Positions 55,015 to 64,000 of a stretch of 64,000 nt of DNA are shown piece by piece (position 1 is the stretch's first letter; every line of letters begins with the position of its first letter). Made by a program: the position numbers and the translations under genes. Source of the stretch: Terriglobia bacterium (GTDB lineage: Bacteria > Acidobacteriota > Terriglobia > Terriglobales > Acidobacteriaceae); the NCBI GenBank assembly GCA_020073395.1, contig JAIQFF010000004.1:1-64000 (forward strand), read 5' to 3'. The notes under the pieces are model-generated. The model saw only the letters and a list, made by a program, of their open reading frames with translations, did no database searches and was not told the origin of the DNA.

Positions 55015-55078
55015 GAGGACGGGCGTCCCCGCCCGTCGAGCACAGCCCATTCCCTGACCCCCGAGGGCGCCCGTCCTC
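55015..55078. repeat. Palindromic intergenic element between uup-like and lctP
   Basis: GAGGACGGGCG (55015-55025) / CGCCCGTCCTC (55068-55078), perfect 11-bp inverted repeat, plus inner GGGCGTCCCCGCCC. Confidence 0.75.
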
Positions 55079-55095
55079 ACAGATCTGGAAAGATC

Positions 55096-56865
55096 TCACT
55101 TCACGAACGTCAGTCCGTGTGGCACCGCATGAGGGAAAACGTAAGCGTATAGCATCACGATGATTCCGACGATCGCGCCCAGCGCCACCGAATGCCAGAC
55201 CACAAAACGAAAAATGACGCCTTCATTCCCCACCTGATTGGTAGCGGCGGTTGCGATGGTGATGGATTGCGCGTCCACCATTTTGCCCATGACGCCGCCC
55301 GCGCTGTTGGCAGCACACATCAGCACGGGATCAATGCCGAGTTGCTGCGAGGTGATGCGCTGCAAACTCCCAAACAGCGCATTGGATGACGTATCGCTCC
55401 CGGTCAATGCCACTCCGAGCCACCCCAGAAACGTCCCAAAAAACGGATAAGCCCAGCCCGTGCGGGTAAACGCCAGGCCCAGCACGGCATCCAGCCCTGA
55501 ATACCGGGTCACGAAACCCAGCCCCAGCATGAACGAGATGGCGATGACCGCCAGTCGCATGCGCAGCAGCGTGTGCCAGAAAGTCTTGCCCAGTTGAAGC
55601 GGTGACAGGCCCAGCAGCAAACCCGAAATAATGGCCGCTATGAAACACCCCGTCCCAGTCGCCGACAGCCAGTTGAGATCATAGCGCGCCGCTTCGGGAG
55701 CCGGCTTGTCCACTACAGGGGTCGCTCGATAAACCGCATTGTGCAGATACGGCACGTCCCAGCCCGGCGGGCCAGGCCGAACTTTGCCATCCGCCTGTAC
55801 TACCTTGAATGCCGGAGTGGTGGCCTGGTTCAACGCCAACTTGACCCTGGGCAGGCCCCACACCAGTACCACGACCGACAAAATCGCGAACGGCATCCAC
55901 GCTTTCAGAACTTTGCCTAAGGGGTAGGAGTGGACCTCCAGATTCTTGTCGAAGTCTTCCGCAGTCCACTCACCTCCGAACGAGTCAGCGATTCCCTCCG
56001 TAGGCGATGCTGCCGGTTTTGGTCTCTCGTCATAATCGAAGCGCCAAATTCTTTTCGGCTTCCAGAACTTGAGGAACGCAACCGTGGCGATGATCGAAAC
56101 TACTCCCCCCATGATGTCCACCAGGCTGCTGTCGACGTAGTTCGACCAAAAAAACTGGGTCAGGGCAAAAGAAACGCCTACGACCAGGATGGCGGGAAAG
56201 ACTTCAAAGGTTTCGCGCCAACTGACCATGGTCCGAACCAGCCAGAGCGGTACGATCACCGCGGTGATGGGCAGGATGCGGCCGATAGTCGCGCTCAGGT
56301 CCGACTCCGGCAGACCACAAACCGCCGCCAGCGTATGGATGGGAATCCCCACGCTGCCCCAGGCCACCGGCGCCGTGTTGGCAATCAAGTTCAGCGCCGC
56401 CGCGTGGAATGGCTTGAAGCCCAGCCCGATCATTAAGGCGCCGGCGATGGCGACGGGCGCACCGAATCCGGCCGCGCCTTCGATGAATGCGCCGAAGCAG
56501 AATGCCACCAGCAGCACCTGCAGGCGCCGGTCGGCGGTGATCCCGGCAACCGACTCCTTCATGATTTCGAACTGGCCAGTGGCGACAGAAATGTCGTAGA
56601 GAAAGACCGCCGCCAGCACAATCCACGCAATCTTCAGCAACCCAAACGCAACGCCGTATCCAAAACTCGTTACCGCCAAAATCACCGGCATCTTGAAAAA
56701 TACAACCGCGACAACCGCCGCCGTCGTCGCACCAGCAATGGCGCACCAGTGTGGCTTTACCCTCAGCCCAACCAGTAATCCAAACAATACGAAGATGGGC
56801 AGAGTCGCGACCAGTGTGGAAAGCCACCAGCGTCCAAAAGGGTCGTAGACCTGGGTCCAGTGCAC
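55096..56865 (-). CDS. lctP: L-lactate permease
   Basis: 589 aa multi-TM; FCFGAFIEGAAGFGAPVAIAGALMIGLGF; LTGSDTSSNALFGSLQ. Confidence 0.93.
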   Translation of the reverse strand: MHWTQVYDPFGRWWLSTLVATLPIFVLFGLLVGLRVKPHWCAIAGATTAAVVAVVFFKMPVILAVTSFGYGVAFGLLKIAWIVLAAVFLYDISVATGQFEIMKESVAGITADRRLQVLLVAFCFGAFIEGAAGFGAPVAIAGALMIGLGFKPFHAAALNLIANTAPVAWGSVGIPIHTLAAVCGLPESDLSATIGRILPITAVIVPLWLVRTMVSWRETFEVFPAILVVGVSFALTQFFWSNYVDSSLVDIMGGVVSIIATVAFLKFWKPKRIWRFDYDERPKPAASPTEGIADSFGGEWTAEDFDKNLEVHSYPLGKVLKAWMPFAILSVVVLVWGLPRVKLALNQATTPAFKVVQADGKVRPGPPGWDVPYLHNAVYRATPVVDKPAPEAARYDLNWLSATGTGCFIAAIISGLLLGLSPLQLGKTFWHTLLRMRLAVIAISFMLGLGFVTRYSGLDAVLGLAFTRTGWAYPFFGTFLGWLGVALTGSDTSSNALFGSLQRITSQQLGIDPVLMCAANSAGGVMGKMVDAQSITIATAATNQVGNEGVIFRFVVWHSVALGAIVGIIVMLYAYVFPHAVPHGLTFVK

Positions 56866-56903
56866 GAGCTTTTCCTTTCAGGAGTAGCTGGTTAGACGAG
56901 AGC

Positions 56904-56945
56904 AATTGGCAATTGGCAATTGGCAATTGGCAATTGGCAATTGGC
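56904..56945. repeat. Perfect (AATTGGC)6 heptamer tandem repeat
   Basis: Six exact consecutive copies of AATTGGC in the lldD-lctP gap. Confidence 0.95.
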
Positions 56946-57016
56946 ACTCAGCCATCAGTCCCAAAGCAAGAAATCGCCGAGCCTGAGCTAAGCGCTAATT
57001 GCCAAGTGCTGTTTCT

Positions 57017-58201
57017 CTACCGCCAGTGCGCGGGCACATCCACATACGAGCGGTCGAGTGCTGCAATGGATGTGCACCCCAGCAACTTGAGGGTGCGGTC
57101 CACATCAGCCCGCAAGATTTCGAGCGCCCGGGTGACGCCAGCTTCGCCGGCGGCGGCCAGGCCGTACGCATAAGCGCGCCCACAGAGAACGGCTTTCGCA
57201 CCCAGGCAGACGGCTTTGACGATATCGGAACCGCGCCGAATGCCGCCGTCCATCAGCACTTCGACCTGACCGTTCACGGCGGCAACCACCTCAGGCAGCG
57301 CCCTCAACGAAGGAGCTACGCCGTCGAGCTGACGTCCGCCATGATTCGAGACCACCACTGCGGCAGCGCCCGCATCCACGGCACGACGAGCGTCGTCGCC
57401 GGTAAGCAGACCCTTGATCACGATCGGCCCGGGCCAGTGCTTGCGAATCCAACTTAAGTCCTCCCAGGTCACAGCCGCGCGGGCGAGTGCAGCGCTGACG
57501 TCGATCAATTCCATCGGTCCGGTCCCCGGCACGACCACGTTCGGCAGCTTGGACAGACCACCGTCGAGCAGATAACTGACCAGCCATCCTGGACGCGCCA
57601 GCATTTGGGGGAGGAACGGGATCTTGGACAGCAGGCTGCCGCCCATCAGTTCTTTCATGCCATTGCGGAAGTCGCGCTCGCGCATTCCTGCTACCGGCGT
57701 GTCAATGGTAACCACGAGGGCGGCGCAGCCCGCTACCCGGGCGCGTTCGATCACAGCTTCGGAAGCCTCTCGGCCCCCCATCAAGTACAGCTGAAAGCAA
57801 ACCGGTCCGGAGGAAGCGGCCTTGACGTCTTCCAGCCGGTGTCCGGAGATGGTAGAGAGAATGTACGCCGTGCCCGCAGCTCCGGCGGCCCGCGCTGCGC
57901 CCGCCTCGCCGTCTGGATGCATGAGCCGGCTATAGCCCACCGGGGCCAACAAGGCAGGAAATGAAACCCCGAAGCCCAGCACGCGCGTCCGCATATCACA
58001 CCCCGACAAGGGCACCGCATAACGCGGCCGGAACGTGACGTCATCAAACACCCGGCAATTCTCGCGCAGCGTGACTTCACCGTCGGCGCCGCCATCGAGG
58101 TAATCAAAAACCGGCCGGGGCAATCGAAGACGGGCCAGTGGCCGGAAATCGCCGATACTGACGACATGCGGAGATGCCACTGCTCGCGACGCTCTGCTCA
58201 T
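57017..58201 (-). CDS. lldD: FMN-dependent alpha-hydroxy-acid (L-lactate) dehydrogenase
   Basis: FDYLDGGADGEVTLREN; PVIKG-type IVIKGLLTGDDARRAVDAGAAAVVVSNHGGRQLDG; VLMDGGIRRGSDIVKA. Confidence 0.9.
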   Translation of the reverse strand: MSRASRAVASPHVVSIGDFRPLARLRLPRPVFDYLDGGADGEVTLRENCRVFDDVTFRPRYAVPLSGCDMRTRVLGFGVSFPALLAPVGYSRLMHPDGEAGAARAAGAAGTAYILSTISGHRLEDVKAASSGPVCFQLYLMGGREASEAVIERARVAGCAALVVTIDTPVAGMRERDFRNGMKELMGGSLLSKIPFLPQMLARPGWLVSYLLDGGLSKLPNVVVPGTGPMELIDVSAALARAAVTWEDLSWIRKHWPGPIVIKGLLTGDDARRAVDAGAAAVVVSNHGGRQLDGVAPSLRALPEVVAAVNGQVEVLMDGGIRRGSDIVKAVCLGAKAVLCGRAYAYGLAAAGEAGVTRALEILRADVDRTLKLLGCTSIAALDRSYVDVPAHWR

Positions 58202-58424
58202 CGGCTACTCCCGGTAGGAGAACCAGTTCGCTCCGTGCATGCCCGCGAACTCTGTCACCCGAATTTACCGAAGCACGCGATTATACCGGAGAGCGAGCGC
58301 GAGAGCGCGAGGGTCGCAGGCGCCCCATGATTGGAGGCGAAGAATGGTCAAATACAAATCTTGACTGTTCTCTTTTTTTCGCTCTCGGAAGCTGTGATAT
58401 GACTACAAGTTCATTACGCAGATC

Positions 58425-60623
58425 ATGGTGATCGCAATGACCAGAATCTTCAGGCCTCTTGCTCTCTGGCTCCTTGGCATTTCGATGGTTGGGCTTCAGT
58501 CCAGGGCTGCCGCTCAAAACCTGGCTGGACGGCCGATCAAGTACGCAACTGAATACGACTGGTCAATGAGCCCGGCTGAGGAACTGGGTCAGGCGGGCGG
58601 CGAGACCATCAATCTCGCTTCCTGTCCTCCCGGAGTGATGGGGAACGAGCCAGAGTACTGGATCCTCATCAACGGCTCCGAACCTGCCAGGGTCACAGGC
58701 GGAACCTGTGCCGGAGACGGCCGTGCCGGGACCCTGCAGTTTGTGAGCAAGCACGCACATGCCACGGGAGAAACTCTTTCGAGCGCATCCGGCGGACTGC
58801 AGGAAGCCCTCATAGCCGCGCGCTATACGCCCACCAATCCTCCCGGCACTCCCCAGTCCGGCACCGTGGTGGTGCCACCTCGGGAATTGAAGGCATTCGC
58901 GCGAGTTTCAATTCGCTCGTCCAACCTCACCGTGGATTTCTCCGGATCCATCCTTGAATGCTGGATGGACGATACCTGCATCTTTGTCGGCGACCCGTCA
59001 AACTCCAACGCCTACCAGGACATCACCCTGATCAATCCCCGCGGGCGTCCGACCATTGCGCACGGTCAGAAGCCCTTCATCGAAGTGAACGCGCAGAAGA
59101 CCCGGCTGTTCAACGTCTCCACCCGGGTTCCGCTGAAAGGCGGAAGCTTCGGCAGCTACGTGCAGGTGGACGACGACGAATCCTTCCTGCTGGACGGACT
59201 GGATACGGGCCTGGGCAACGTAGGCGTGCGCTGCGATGCCGCCGTCTGCGATCCTGTGATTTACGCGCCGGGATCCTTCCATACCTTCCCGGGTGTGGGC
59301 TGGCTGAAGAACCTGAATATCTCTTTGCAGTGTGGGGGCAATGGAATTGACTGGCAGGCCGGCAATACTTTGCGGATTTCCGACAGCGTAATTCAGGGCT
59401 ATGCGCAATTCGGCGTTCGAGCGGGCGTGCGCCGTGGCGGATACGGCGGATTTGACCTGACCAACGTGTACGAGGAAGTCGGCAACTGTGCCAATCCGCT
59501 GGGCAGGATTGGGCAAGCCGGAGTGATCGCGCAAGGCAGCAGCGTCAAGCTTCAAGGCGGAGAAGCGCCCAATGGATCCTTTCCCCAATTTGCCCGGACG
59601 GGACAGACGGATTACCGCTACTACATTGTTGCCCGGCACGCCGGGCGTGGAGCCTCGAACCCTCTTTACGCCGGCAAGGCACTGACTAATGGGGTAGGTC
59701 ATATCGTCGTAACCACGCCCGACATCAGCGGTGCCACCAGTTTCGATTTGCTGCGAGTAACTCCGGTCGCGGGTGTGCGCGAGCAGGCGCCCTACGGAAC
59801 AGGTAACTACGCCGTGGCGGCCAACGTTTCGCGCAGTTCGGCTTGCTCAAATGGTGTCTGCACCTTCACCGACACCCAGGCCGCCCTGCAGTCCTACAGC
59901 GTGGCGGTCCCGACCTACTTTCCGCTGCTCGACTTCTGGCCGGGAAACCTGGTGTTAAGCGCGAGCATTGATTCCAACAGCGTTCTGGCAGGGGCCCGGG
60001 CCTGGATGGATAGTGCGCCCTCCAATGTGGTCGCGGTGCAAGGATCAACTGCGCCGGCGCTGATCTCGACGAACTGCGACGCGCTTGCGGGCTGGACACC
60101 GCTGTGGTTGAGCTGCTATTCGGCCATGGCTCCGTCAGTGTTTTACGAGCAGGGAGCGTTCCTGCTGGCGGTAAAACCCAACACAGACGGCGGGCTGCGG
60201 ACCAACCTTAAGGGCCGCATGAATTTTTCCACGCTGGGGTCCGGGCCCGGACACATCATTACCCTCTCCGATTCCAATTTCCAGAAGACCATTGCCACTG
60301 CGAACAACCGGCCCACCAATGACGCCAACGATGCCTTCGTCGGCTACGACCAGGGGGACGGGAACCCGCTGAATATCGGGATCAGCTTCGGCGCTCCGAA
60401 GTCGCTTTCAAACTACATCGGGAATGCCGGCGACGGAAAGAACTGGCTGGAGCGTCTGACCTCCAACCTCAAGATGTTTGCCGTTCCAGTTTCCATTCCA
60501 TCGCTCGCGCCCCGCCACGCCTCCGATCCCTGCGTGGTGGGCACAGAAACCTGGGACTCCAACTTCATTTATGTGTGCGTAACGAAGAACACCTGGAAGC
60601 GCTCCCCATTGGCGTCATGGTAA
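58425..60623 (+). CDS. Large secreted protein of unknown function, possible beta-helix/tailspike-like fold
   Basis: Signal peptide; SNLTVDFSGSILECWMDDTCIFVGDPSNSNAYQDITLINPRG and repeated strand-turn pattern; no enzyme signature recognised. Confidence 0.65.
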   Translation: MVIAMTRIFRPLALWLLGISMVGLQSRAAAQNLAGRPIKYATEYDWSMSPAEELGQAGGETINLASCPPGVMGNEPEYWILINGSEPARVTGGTCAGDGRAGTLQFVSKHAHATGETLSSASGGLQEALIAARYTPTNPPGTPQSGTVVVPPRELKAFARVSIRSSNLTVDFSGSILECWMDDTCIFVGDPSNSNAYQDITLINPRGRPTIAHGQKPFIEVNAQKTRLFNVSTRVPLKGGSFGSYVQVDDDESFLLDGLDTGLGNVGVRCDAAVCDPVIYAPGSFHTFPGVGWLKNLNISLQCGGNGIDWQAGNTLRISDSVIQGYAQFGVRAGVRRGGYGGFDLTNVYEEVGNCANPLGRIGQAGVIAQGSSVKLQGGEAPNGSFPQFARTGQTDYRYYIVARHAGRGASNPLYAGKALTNGVGHIVVTTPDISGATSFDLLRVTPVAGVREQAPYGTGNYAVAANVSRSSACSNGVCTFTDTQAALQSYSVAVPTYFPLLDFWPGNLVLSASIDSNSVLAGARAWMDSAPSNVVAVQGSTAPALISTNCDALAGWTPLWLSCYSAMAPSVFYEQGAFLLAVKPNTDGGLRTNLKGRMNFSTLGSGPGHIITLSDSNFQKTIATANNRPTNDANDAFVGYDQGDGNPLNIGISFGAPKSLSNYIGNAGDGKNWLERLTSNLKMFAVPVSIPSLAPRHASDPCVVGTETWDSNFIYVCVTKNTWKRSPLASW

Positions 60624-60677
60624 GAACCTTCGTTGTCATCCTGACAGCTCTCCTGTCATTCTGAGCAAAACTCCGAC

Positions 60678-60887
60678 TGTCATCCTGAGCGGAGAACGCC
60701 GATTCGCTTGCGAATCGGCATGCGGAGTCGAAGGACCCCTATAGCGTCAACTGCGGCTTGAGTTATTGGAAATTTATTTCGTGGCGTTAGTCTGCCAGCC
60801 AACCCGGGCCGACGAGGAGGGCTTAGGGCTCCTTCGACTGCGCGGCAGCTTCGCAAAGCGAAGCCGCCACTTCGCTCAGGATGACAA
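60678..60887. repeat. Family A paired palindromic element (copy A7/A7')
   Basis: TGTCATCCTGAGCGGAGAACGCCGATTCGCTTGCGAATCGGCATGCGGAGTCGAAGGACCCCTA and inverted arm about 60822-60887. Confidence 0.9.
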
Positions 60888-60892
60888 CAATG

Positions 60893-62953
60893 CTAACCGC
60901 CCGCCAACGCTGCATTCGCCTTGGCCGGCGTAGCAGCCCTGCCATTCACCCTCAGCAACAGATCAGAAATGACGTGATGATCAGCCGGCCTCGAGAAGTA
61001 GTAGCCTTGGGCAAAGCCACAGTCCAACACCTTGAGCTGGTTTACCTGCTCTTCCGTTTCGGTCCCTTCTGCAACCGTCACCAGGCCGAGAGTCTGGGCC
61101 AGCATGATGATCACCTGGACAATCTTGTGGCTCTCGGCGTCGCTATCCATCTGCGAGATGAAAGCGCGATCGATCTTCAGCGAATCCACCGGGAACTGCT
61201 GCAGCCGGCTGAGGGATGAATATCCCGTGCCGAAATCGTCCACGCTCAGGCGGACTCCCAACGCCTTGAGTTCGGCGAGCACGGATGCTGCCTTCTCCGG
61301 ATCGCCCATGGCGATGGTTTCGGTAATCTCCAACTGGAGATGGTTGGGATCCAGCCCCGTCTGCTTCAGCGTCTCTGCGATCCCATTCGCCAGGTTGGGG
61401 TGGGCAAATTCCTTCGACGTAATGTTCACACTCATGGTCAGCGGCGGCTCCGCGGGAAACTGAGCATGCCACGAGCGCAGCTGTTCGCAAGCCTCGCGCA
61501 GCAATATTCGATTCATGGGGATAATCAGGCCCGTCTCGTCGGCCACTGCAATGAACTCGGCGGGCGAGAGCAGCCGGTCCCCGTGTTGCCAACGGGTCAG
61601 CGCTTCGAAACCGGTGATTCTGCCGGTCTTCAAGGAAATGATCGGTTGGTAGTGGGTCCTGAACTCACTCAGCTCCAGGCCCTTGCGAAGTTCTGTCTCC
61701 AGCTCCAGACGCCTGACCGCGACCTCATGCATGGCGGTATCGAAGACTTCACAACGCGCCTTGCCCGCTCGCTTGGCGCGATACATGGCGATGTTGGCGT
61801 CCCGCAGCAGATCTTCAGCGTGGGCGCAAGCGGCGGTGCTTAAGGCAATTCCGACGCTGGCGTTTACCACAATTTCATATCCCTGGACGGTGAAAGGCAC
61901 GGCCAGCCTGCTCTGCAGGCGCTCCGCCACCCGGATGGCGTCGCTCGGGTCTCGGATATCTTCCAGCAGGATCGTGTATTCATCGCCACCCAGCCGGGCC
62001 AGGGTGTCATCCTTTTGAGCCTGCCCCAGCTGCGGACGGGAGATCGTGTCCACTTCCCGCAGCGACGCGGTCAACCTCAGGCCGATTTGTACCAAAACTT
62101 CGTCTCCGACTTTGTGTCCCAGGCTGTCGTTGAAGACCTTGAATTCGTCGACATCAATAAACAGGACGGCGAATTTGTAATCGGTATGCCGCTTGGAAAG
62201 AACCAACGCCCGCTGCAACCGGTCGAGGAAAAGGGCGCGGTTGGGAAGATTGGTCAGCCCGTCATGGAAGGCACTGTGCGCCAGCAACTCTTCCGCGCGT
62301 TTGCGCTCGCTGATGTCGCGGTTCACAATCACCAGCTTTTCGGTCTCGCCTTTCGCGTTCCGGATGACGCTGGCGGTCGATTCCAGAATGCGCCACGAAC
62401 CGTCCTTGTGGCGTATCCGGTATTCCAGCCTCTGTCCCTGCCCGGTGGAACGCGCCTTACGCGCCGCCTCCAGCACCCGCTGCCGGTCATCGGGATGAAT
62501 TTGCTCGATCGACGAGGTGGTCTTCAGCTCTTCCGCTGAGTACCCGAGGACGTGCTGGTACGCCGGGCTGTTGTAAATCCGCTGCCCTGTACCGTCAACG
62601 ACTGCAATCATGTCTGCCGCATTTTCGGTGATCAGTTGAAACAACTGATCCCGCTCGGCCAGGCGGCGCCGAATTTGCTGCAGTTGCAAGTGCTGATAGA
62701 GGGTGTAGATATCGAATAACAGGACCACGCACGCCAGTCCGCGGACCCATTCCTTGAGATCAGTCCAATACGTTCCTTCCGTTTGTGGGTGTAACTGGAA
62801 GTAGGTTAAAGAGACGATTCCGAAGGTCAAGACCAGAGTCACGACGACAGCCAGGCCCCATAGCCACCACTCGCGCCCCTCGATCTGCCACCTCTGGATC
62901 GGGGTCGCTGCTGGCTGGTTCTGGTTAGCGGTCGGGAATTCTTCCTGACTCAT
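60893..62953 (-). CDS. Membrane PAS-GGDEF-EAL diguanylate cyclase/phosphodiesterase
   Basis: Two TM; PAS; LARLGGDEYTILLED; GFEALTRWQ; DDFGTGYSSLSRL. Confidence 0.93.
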   Translation of the reverse strand: MSQEEFPTANQNQPAATPIQRWQIEGREWWLWGLAVVVTLVLTFGIVSLTYFQLHPQTEGTYWTDLKEWVRGLACVVLLFDIYTLYQHLQLQQIRRRLAERDQLFQLITENAADMIAVVDGTGQRIYNSPAYQHVLGYSAEELKTTSSIEQIHPDDRQRVLEAARKARSTGQGQRLEYRIRHKDGSWRILESTASVIRNAKGETEKLVIVNRDISERKRAEELLAHSAFHDGLTNLPNRALFLDRLQRALVLSKRHTDYKFAVLFIDVDEFKVFNDSLGHKVGDEVLVQIGLRLTASLREVDTISRPQLGQAQKDDTLARLGGDEYTILLEDIRDPSDAIRVAERLQSRLAVPFTVQGYEIVVNASVGIALSTAACAHAEDLLRDANIAMYRAKRAGKARCEVFDTAMHEVAVRRLELETELRKGLELSEFRTHYQPIISLKTGRITGFEALTRWQHGDRLLSPAEFIAVADETGLIIPMNRILLREACEQLRSWHAQFPAEPPLTMSVNITSKEFAHPNLANGIAETLKQTGLDPNHLQLEITETIAMGDPEKAASVLAELKALGVRLSVDDFGTGYSSLSRLQQFPVDSLKIDRAFISQMDSDAESHKIVQVIIMLAQTLGLVTVAEGTETEEQVNQLKVLDCGFAQGYYFSRPADHHVISDLLLRVNGRAATPAKANAALAGG

Positions 62954-63127
62954 GCCGCCGGTCGCTCTCTCGTCACAGAGAAGATTCTAGACCGGTAAAA
63001 CTGGCGCGAAAGTTACCGAAGTTTAGCGCGAGTAACGCCGCGCAACTTCTGCGAAGACACCAAACCAGTGCGGTATTGATGAGACCCCGATCTCGTCCCA
63101 AGGCGGGCCATCGATTCTTACAGGACG

Positions 63128-63997
63128 TCAGTGCACCACCGGCAAGATCAGTGCCGACGGATGCTCGGCATCGTGATAGACCGTGTTGGTGGCCGAAACG
63201 TAGTTCTTGGCGAAGGCCGGATCCTCCCCGGTATTAAGATTCCGGTCGAAGCGGGGAAAATTGCTGCTCGAAATCTCCAGCCGCAGGGCGTGCCCCTTAC
63301 GAAAAACGTTGCTGGTTGACCACAAGTCCATCGTGAACTTGTACACCTGTCCCGGATTCAACAGCTCAGCCTTCTCCCGCGAATCGCGATAGCGGGCGCG
63401 GACAATTCCTTCCGTCAGATTCTGGGCAAATCCGTCCGGACCCACATCCACCAGCTTGGCGGTGAAATCCGTGTCCACCGCCGAAGACTGGGCAAAGAGT
63501 TCGAAGCTGACCGGTCCGGTGACTTCTGTGTCCTGGGTAAAGGCAGGCGTGCTGTAAATCAAAACGTCGTCACGCGCTTCCACCGCGCGCTGGTCGCGAG
63601 GGCCAGGGGGCAGGTGGGCCGAGTCGCAGCACAAAGGCCCGCCCACGGTGGGCACCGGGTTGGACGGATCATAGACATAGTGGTCGGCAGTCTCCGACCG
63701 CGGGGGCACGGTAGAAAGACTTCCGTCACCGCGCAGCGAGTTCGCGCTCTTGCTGGAGTGCAGAAAATATTTTGTGCTTTGAGCGCGGGCCAACGGCCAG
63801 TCATCTTCCTCCCGCCACTGGTTGGCCCCCATGACGAAAATTTTTACCGGCTTACCCGCAAATTCGTTCTGCACGCCCTTGAGCAGGTAGTCGTACCAAT
63901 TCAGAGTAATGTCATTTTCATCGAACTCGGCGGCGGCCGGTCCAAAGTCGATATCGCCGATCTTTCTGCCGCCTCCGGCATGACCGCCAATGGTCAC
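63128..63997 (-). CDS. CocE/NonD family hydrolase, C-terminal part (truncated by window end)
   Basis: WYDYLLKGVQNEFAGKPVKIFVMGANQWREEDDWPLARA; jelly-roll LRLEISSSNFPRFDRNLNTG. Confidence 0.85.
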   Translation of the reverse strand: MTIGGHAGGGRKIGDIDFGPAAAEFDENDITLNWYDYLLKGVQNEFAGKPVKIFVMGANQWREEDDWPLARAQSTKYFLHSSKSANSLRGDGSLSTVPPRSETADHYVYDPSNPVPTVGGPLCCDSAHLPPGPRDQRAVEARDDVLIYSTPAFTQDTEVTGPVSFELFAQSSAVDTDFTAKLVDVGPDGFAQNLTEGIVRARYRDSREKAELLNPGQVYKFTMDLWSTSNVFRKGHALRLEISSSNFPRFDRNLNTGEDPAFAKNYVSATNTVYHDAEHPSALILPVVH

Positions 63998-64000
63998 GAA

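Noticed and set aside
56204-56947. 247-aa ORF starting MPIANCQLPIANCQL in the lldD-lctP gap
   Set aside because: The PIANCQL peptide repeat is only the translation of the AATTGGC array, and the rest is out of frame with lctP.
58280-58315. GAGAGCGAGCGCGAGAGCGCGAG low-complexity tract
   Set aside because: Short GC-rich simple sequence upstream of lldD; no clear period or structure beyond composition.
2038-60887. Dispersed family-A palindromes as a possible CRISPR array
   Set aside because: Copies are kilobases apart, paired in inverse orientation, without regular direct-repeat/spacer structure or cas genes.

Overview
This 64 kb window is high-GC chromosomal DNA. Gene content and repeat style suggest an Acidobacteriota-type genome; that taxonomy is inference. 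I see no prophage, IS element, CRISPR array, rRNA or recognisable tRNA. Main contents, left to right: (1) a SpdH-like TAT flavoprotein; (2) a minus-strand dcw block, mraZ-rsmH-(66-aa small ORF)-ftsL-ftsI(PASTA)-murE-murF-mraY-murD-ftsW, that stops abruptly after ftsW; (3) an Oar/TonB-type receptor, a secreted cyanophycinase-like peptidase and small housekeeping genes; (4) two GMC oxidoreductase + gluconate-2-dehydrogenase-subunit-3 + TAT TIM-barrel isomerase modules; (5) an RpiR regulator coupled to a CocE/NonD hydrolase; (6) a divergent cluster with a choline-monooxygenase-like Rieske protein, a TetR regulator, two FAD oxidoreductases and a BHMT-like betaine-homocysteine methyltransferase; (7) an OM porin/cupredoxin pair beside a two-component system; (8) egtB-egtD; (9) two ABC-F ATPases; (10) lactate permease and lactate dehydrogenase; (11) a large orphan secreted protein and a PAS-GGDEF-EAL protein. 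The most unusual non-coding signals are degenerate tandem arrays with a strict 7-bp period in operon gaps (one supplies the murF C-terminus), paired inverted palindromic elements whose hairpin stems vary but stay self-complementary, a mosaic of two repeat families, a predicted MraZ operator on a sigma70-like promoter, and twin TGACYTSARGTCA operator-like sites in the TetR divergent region.
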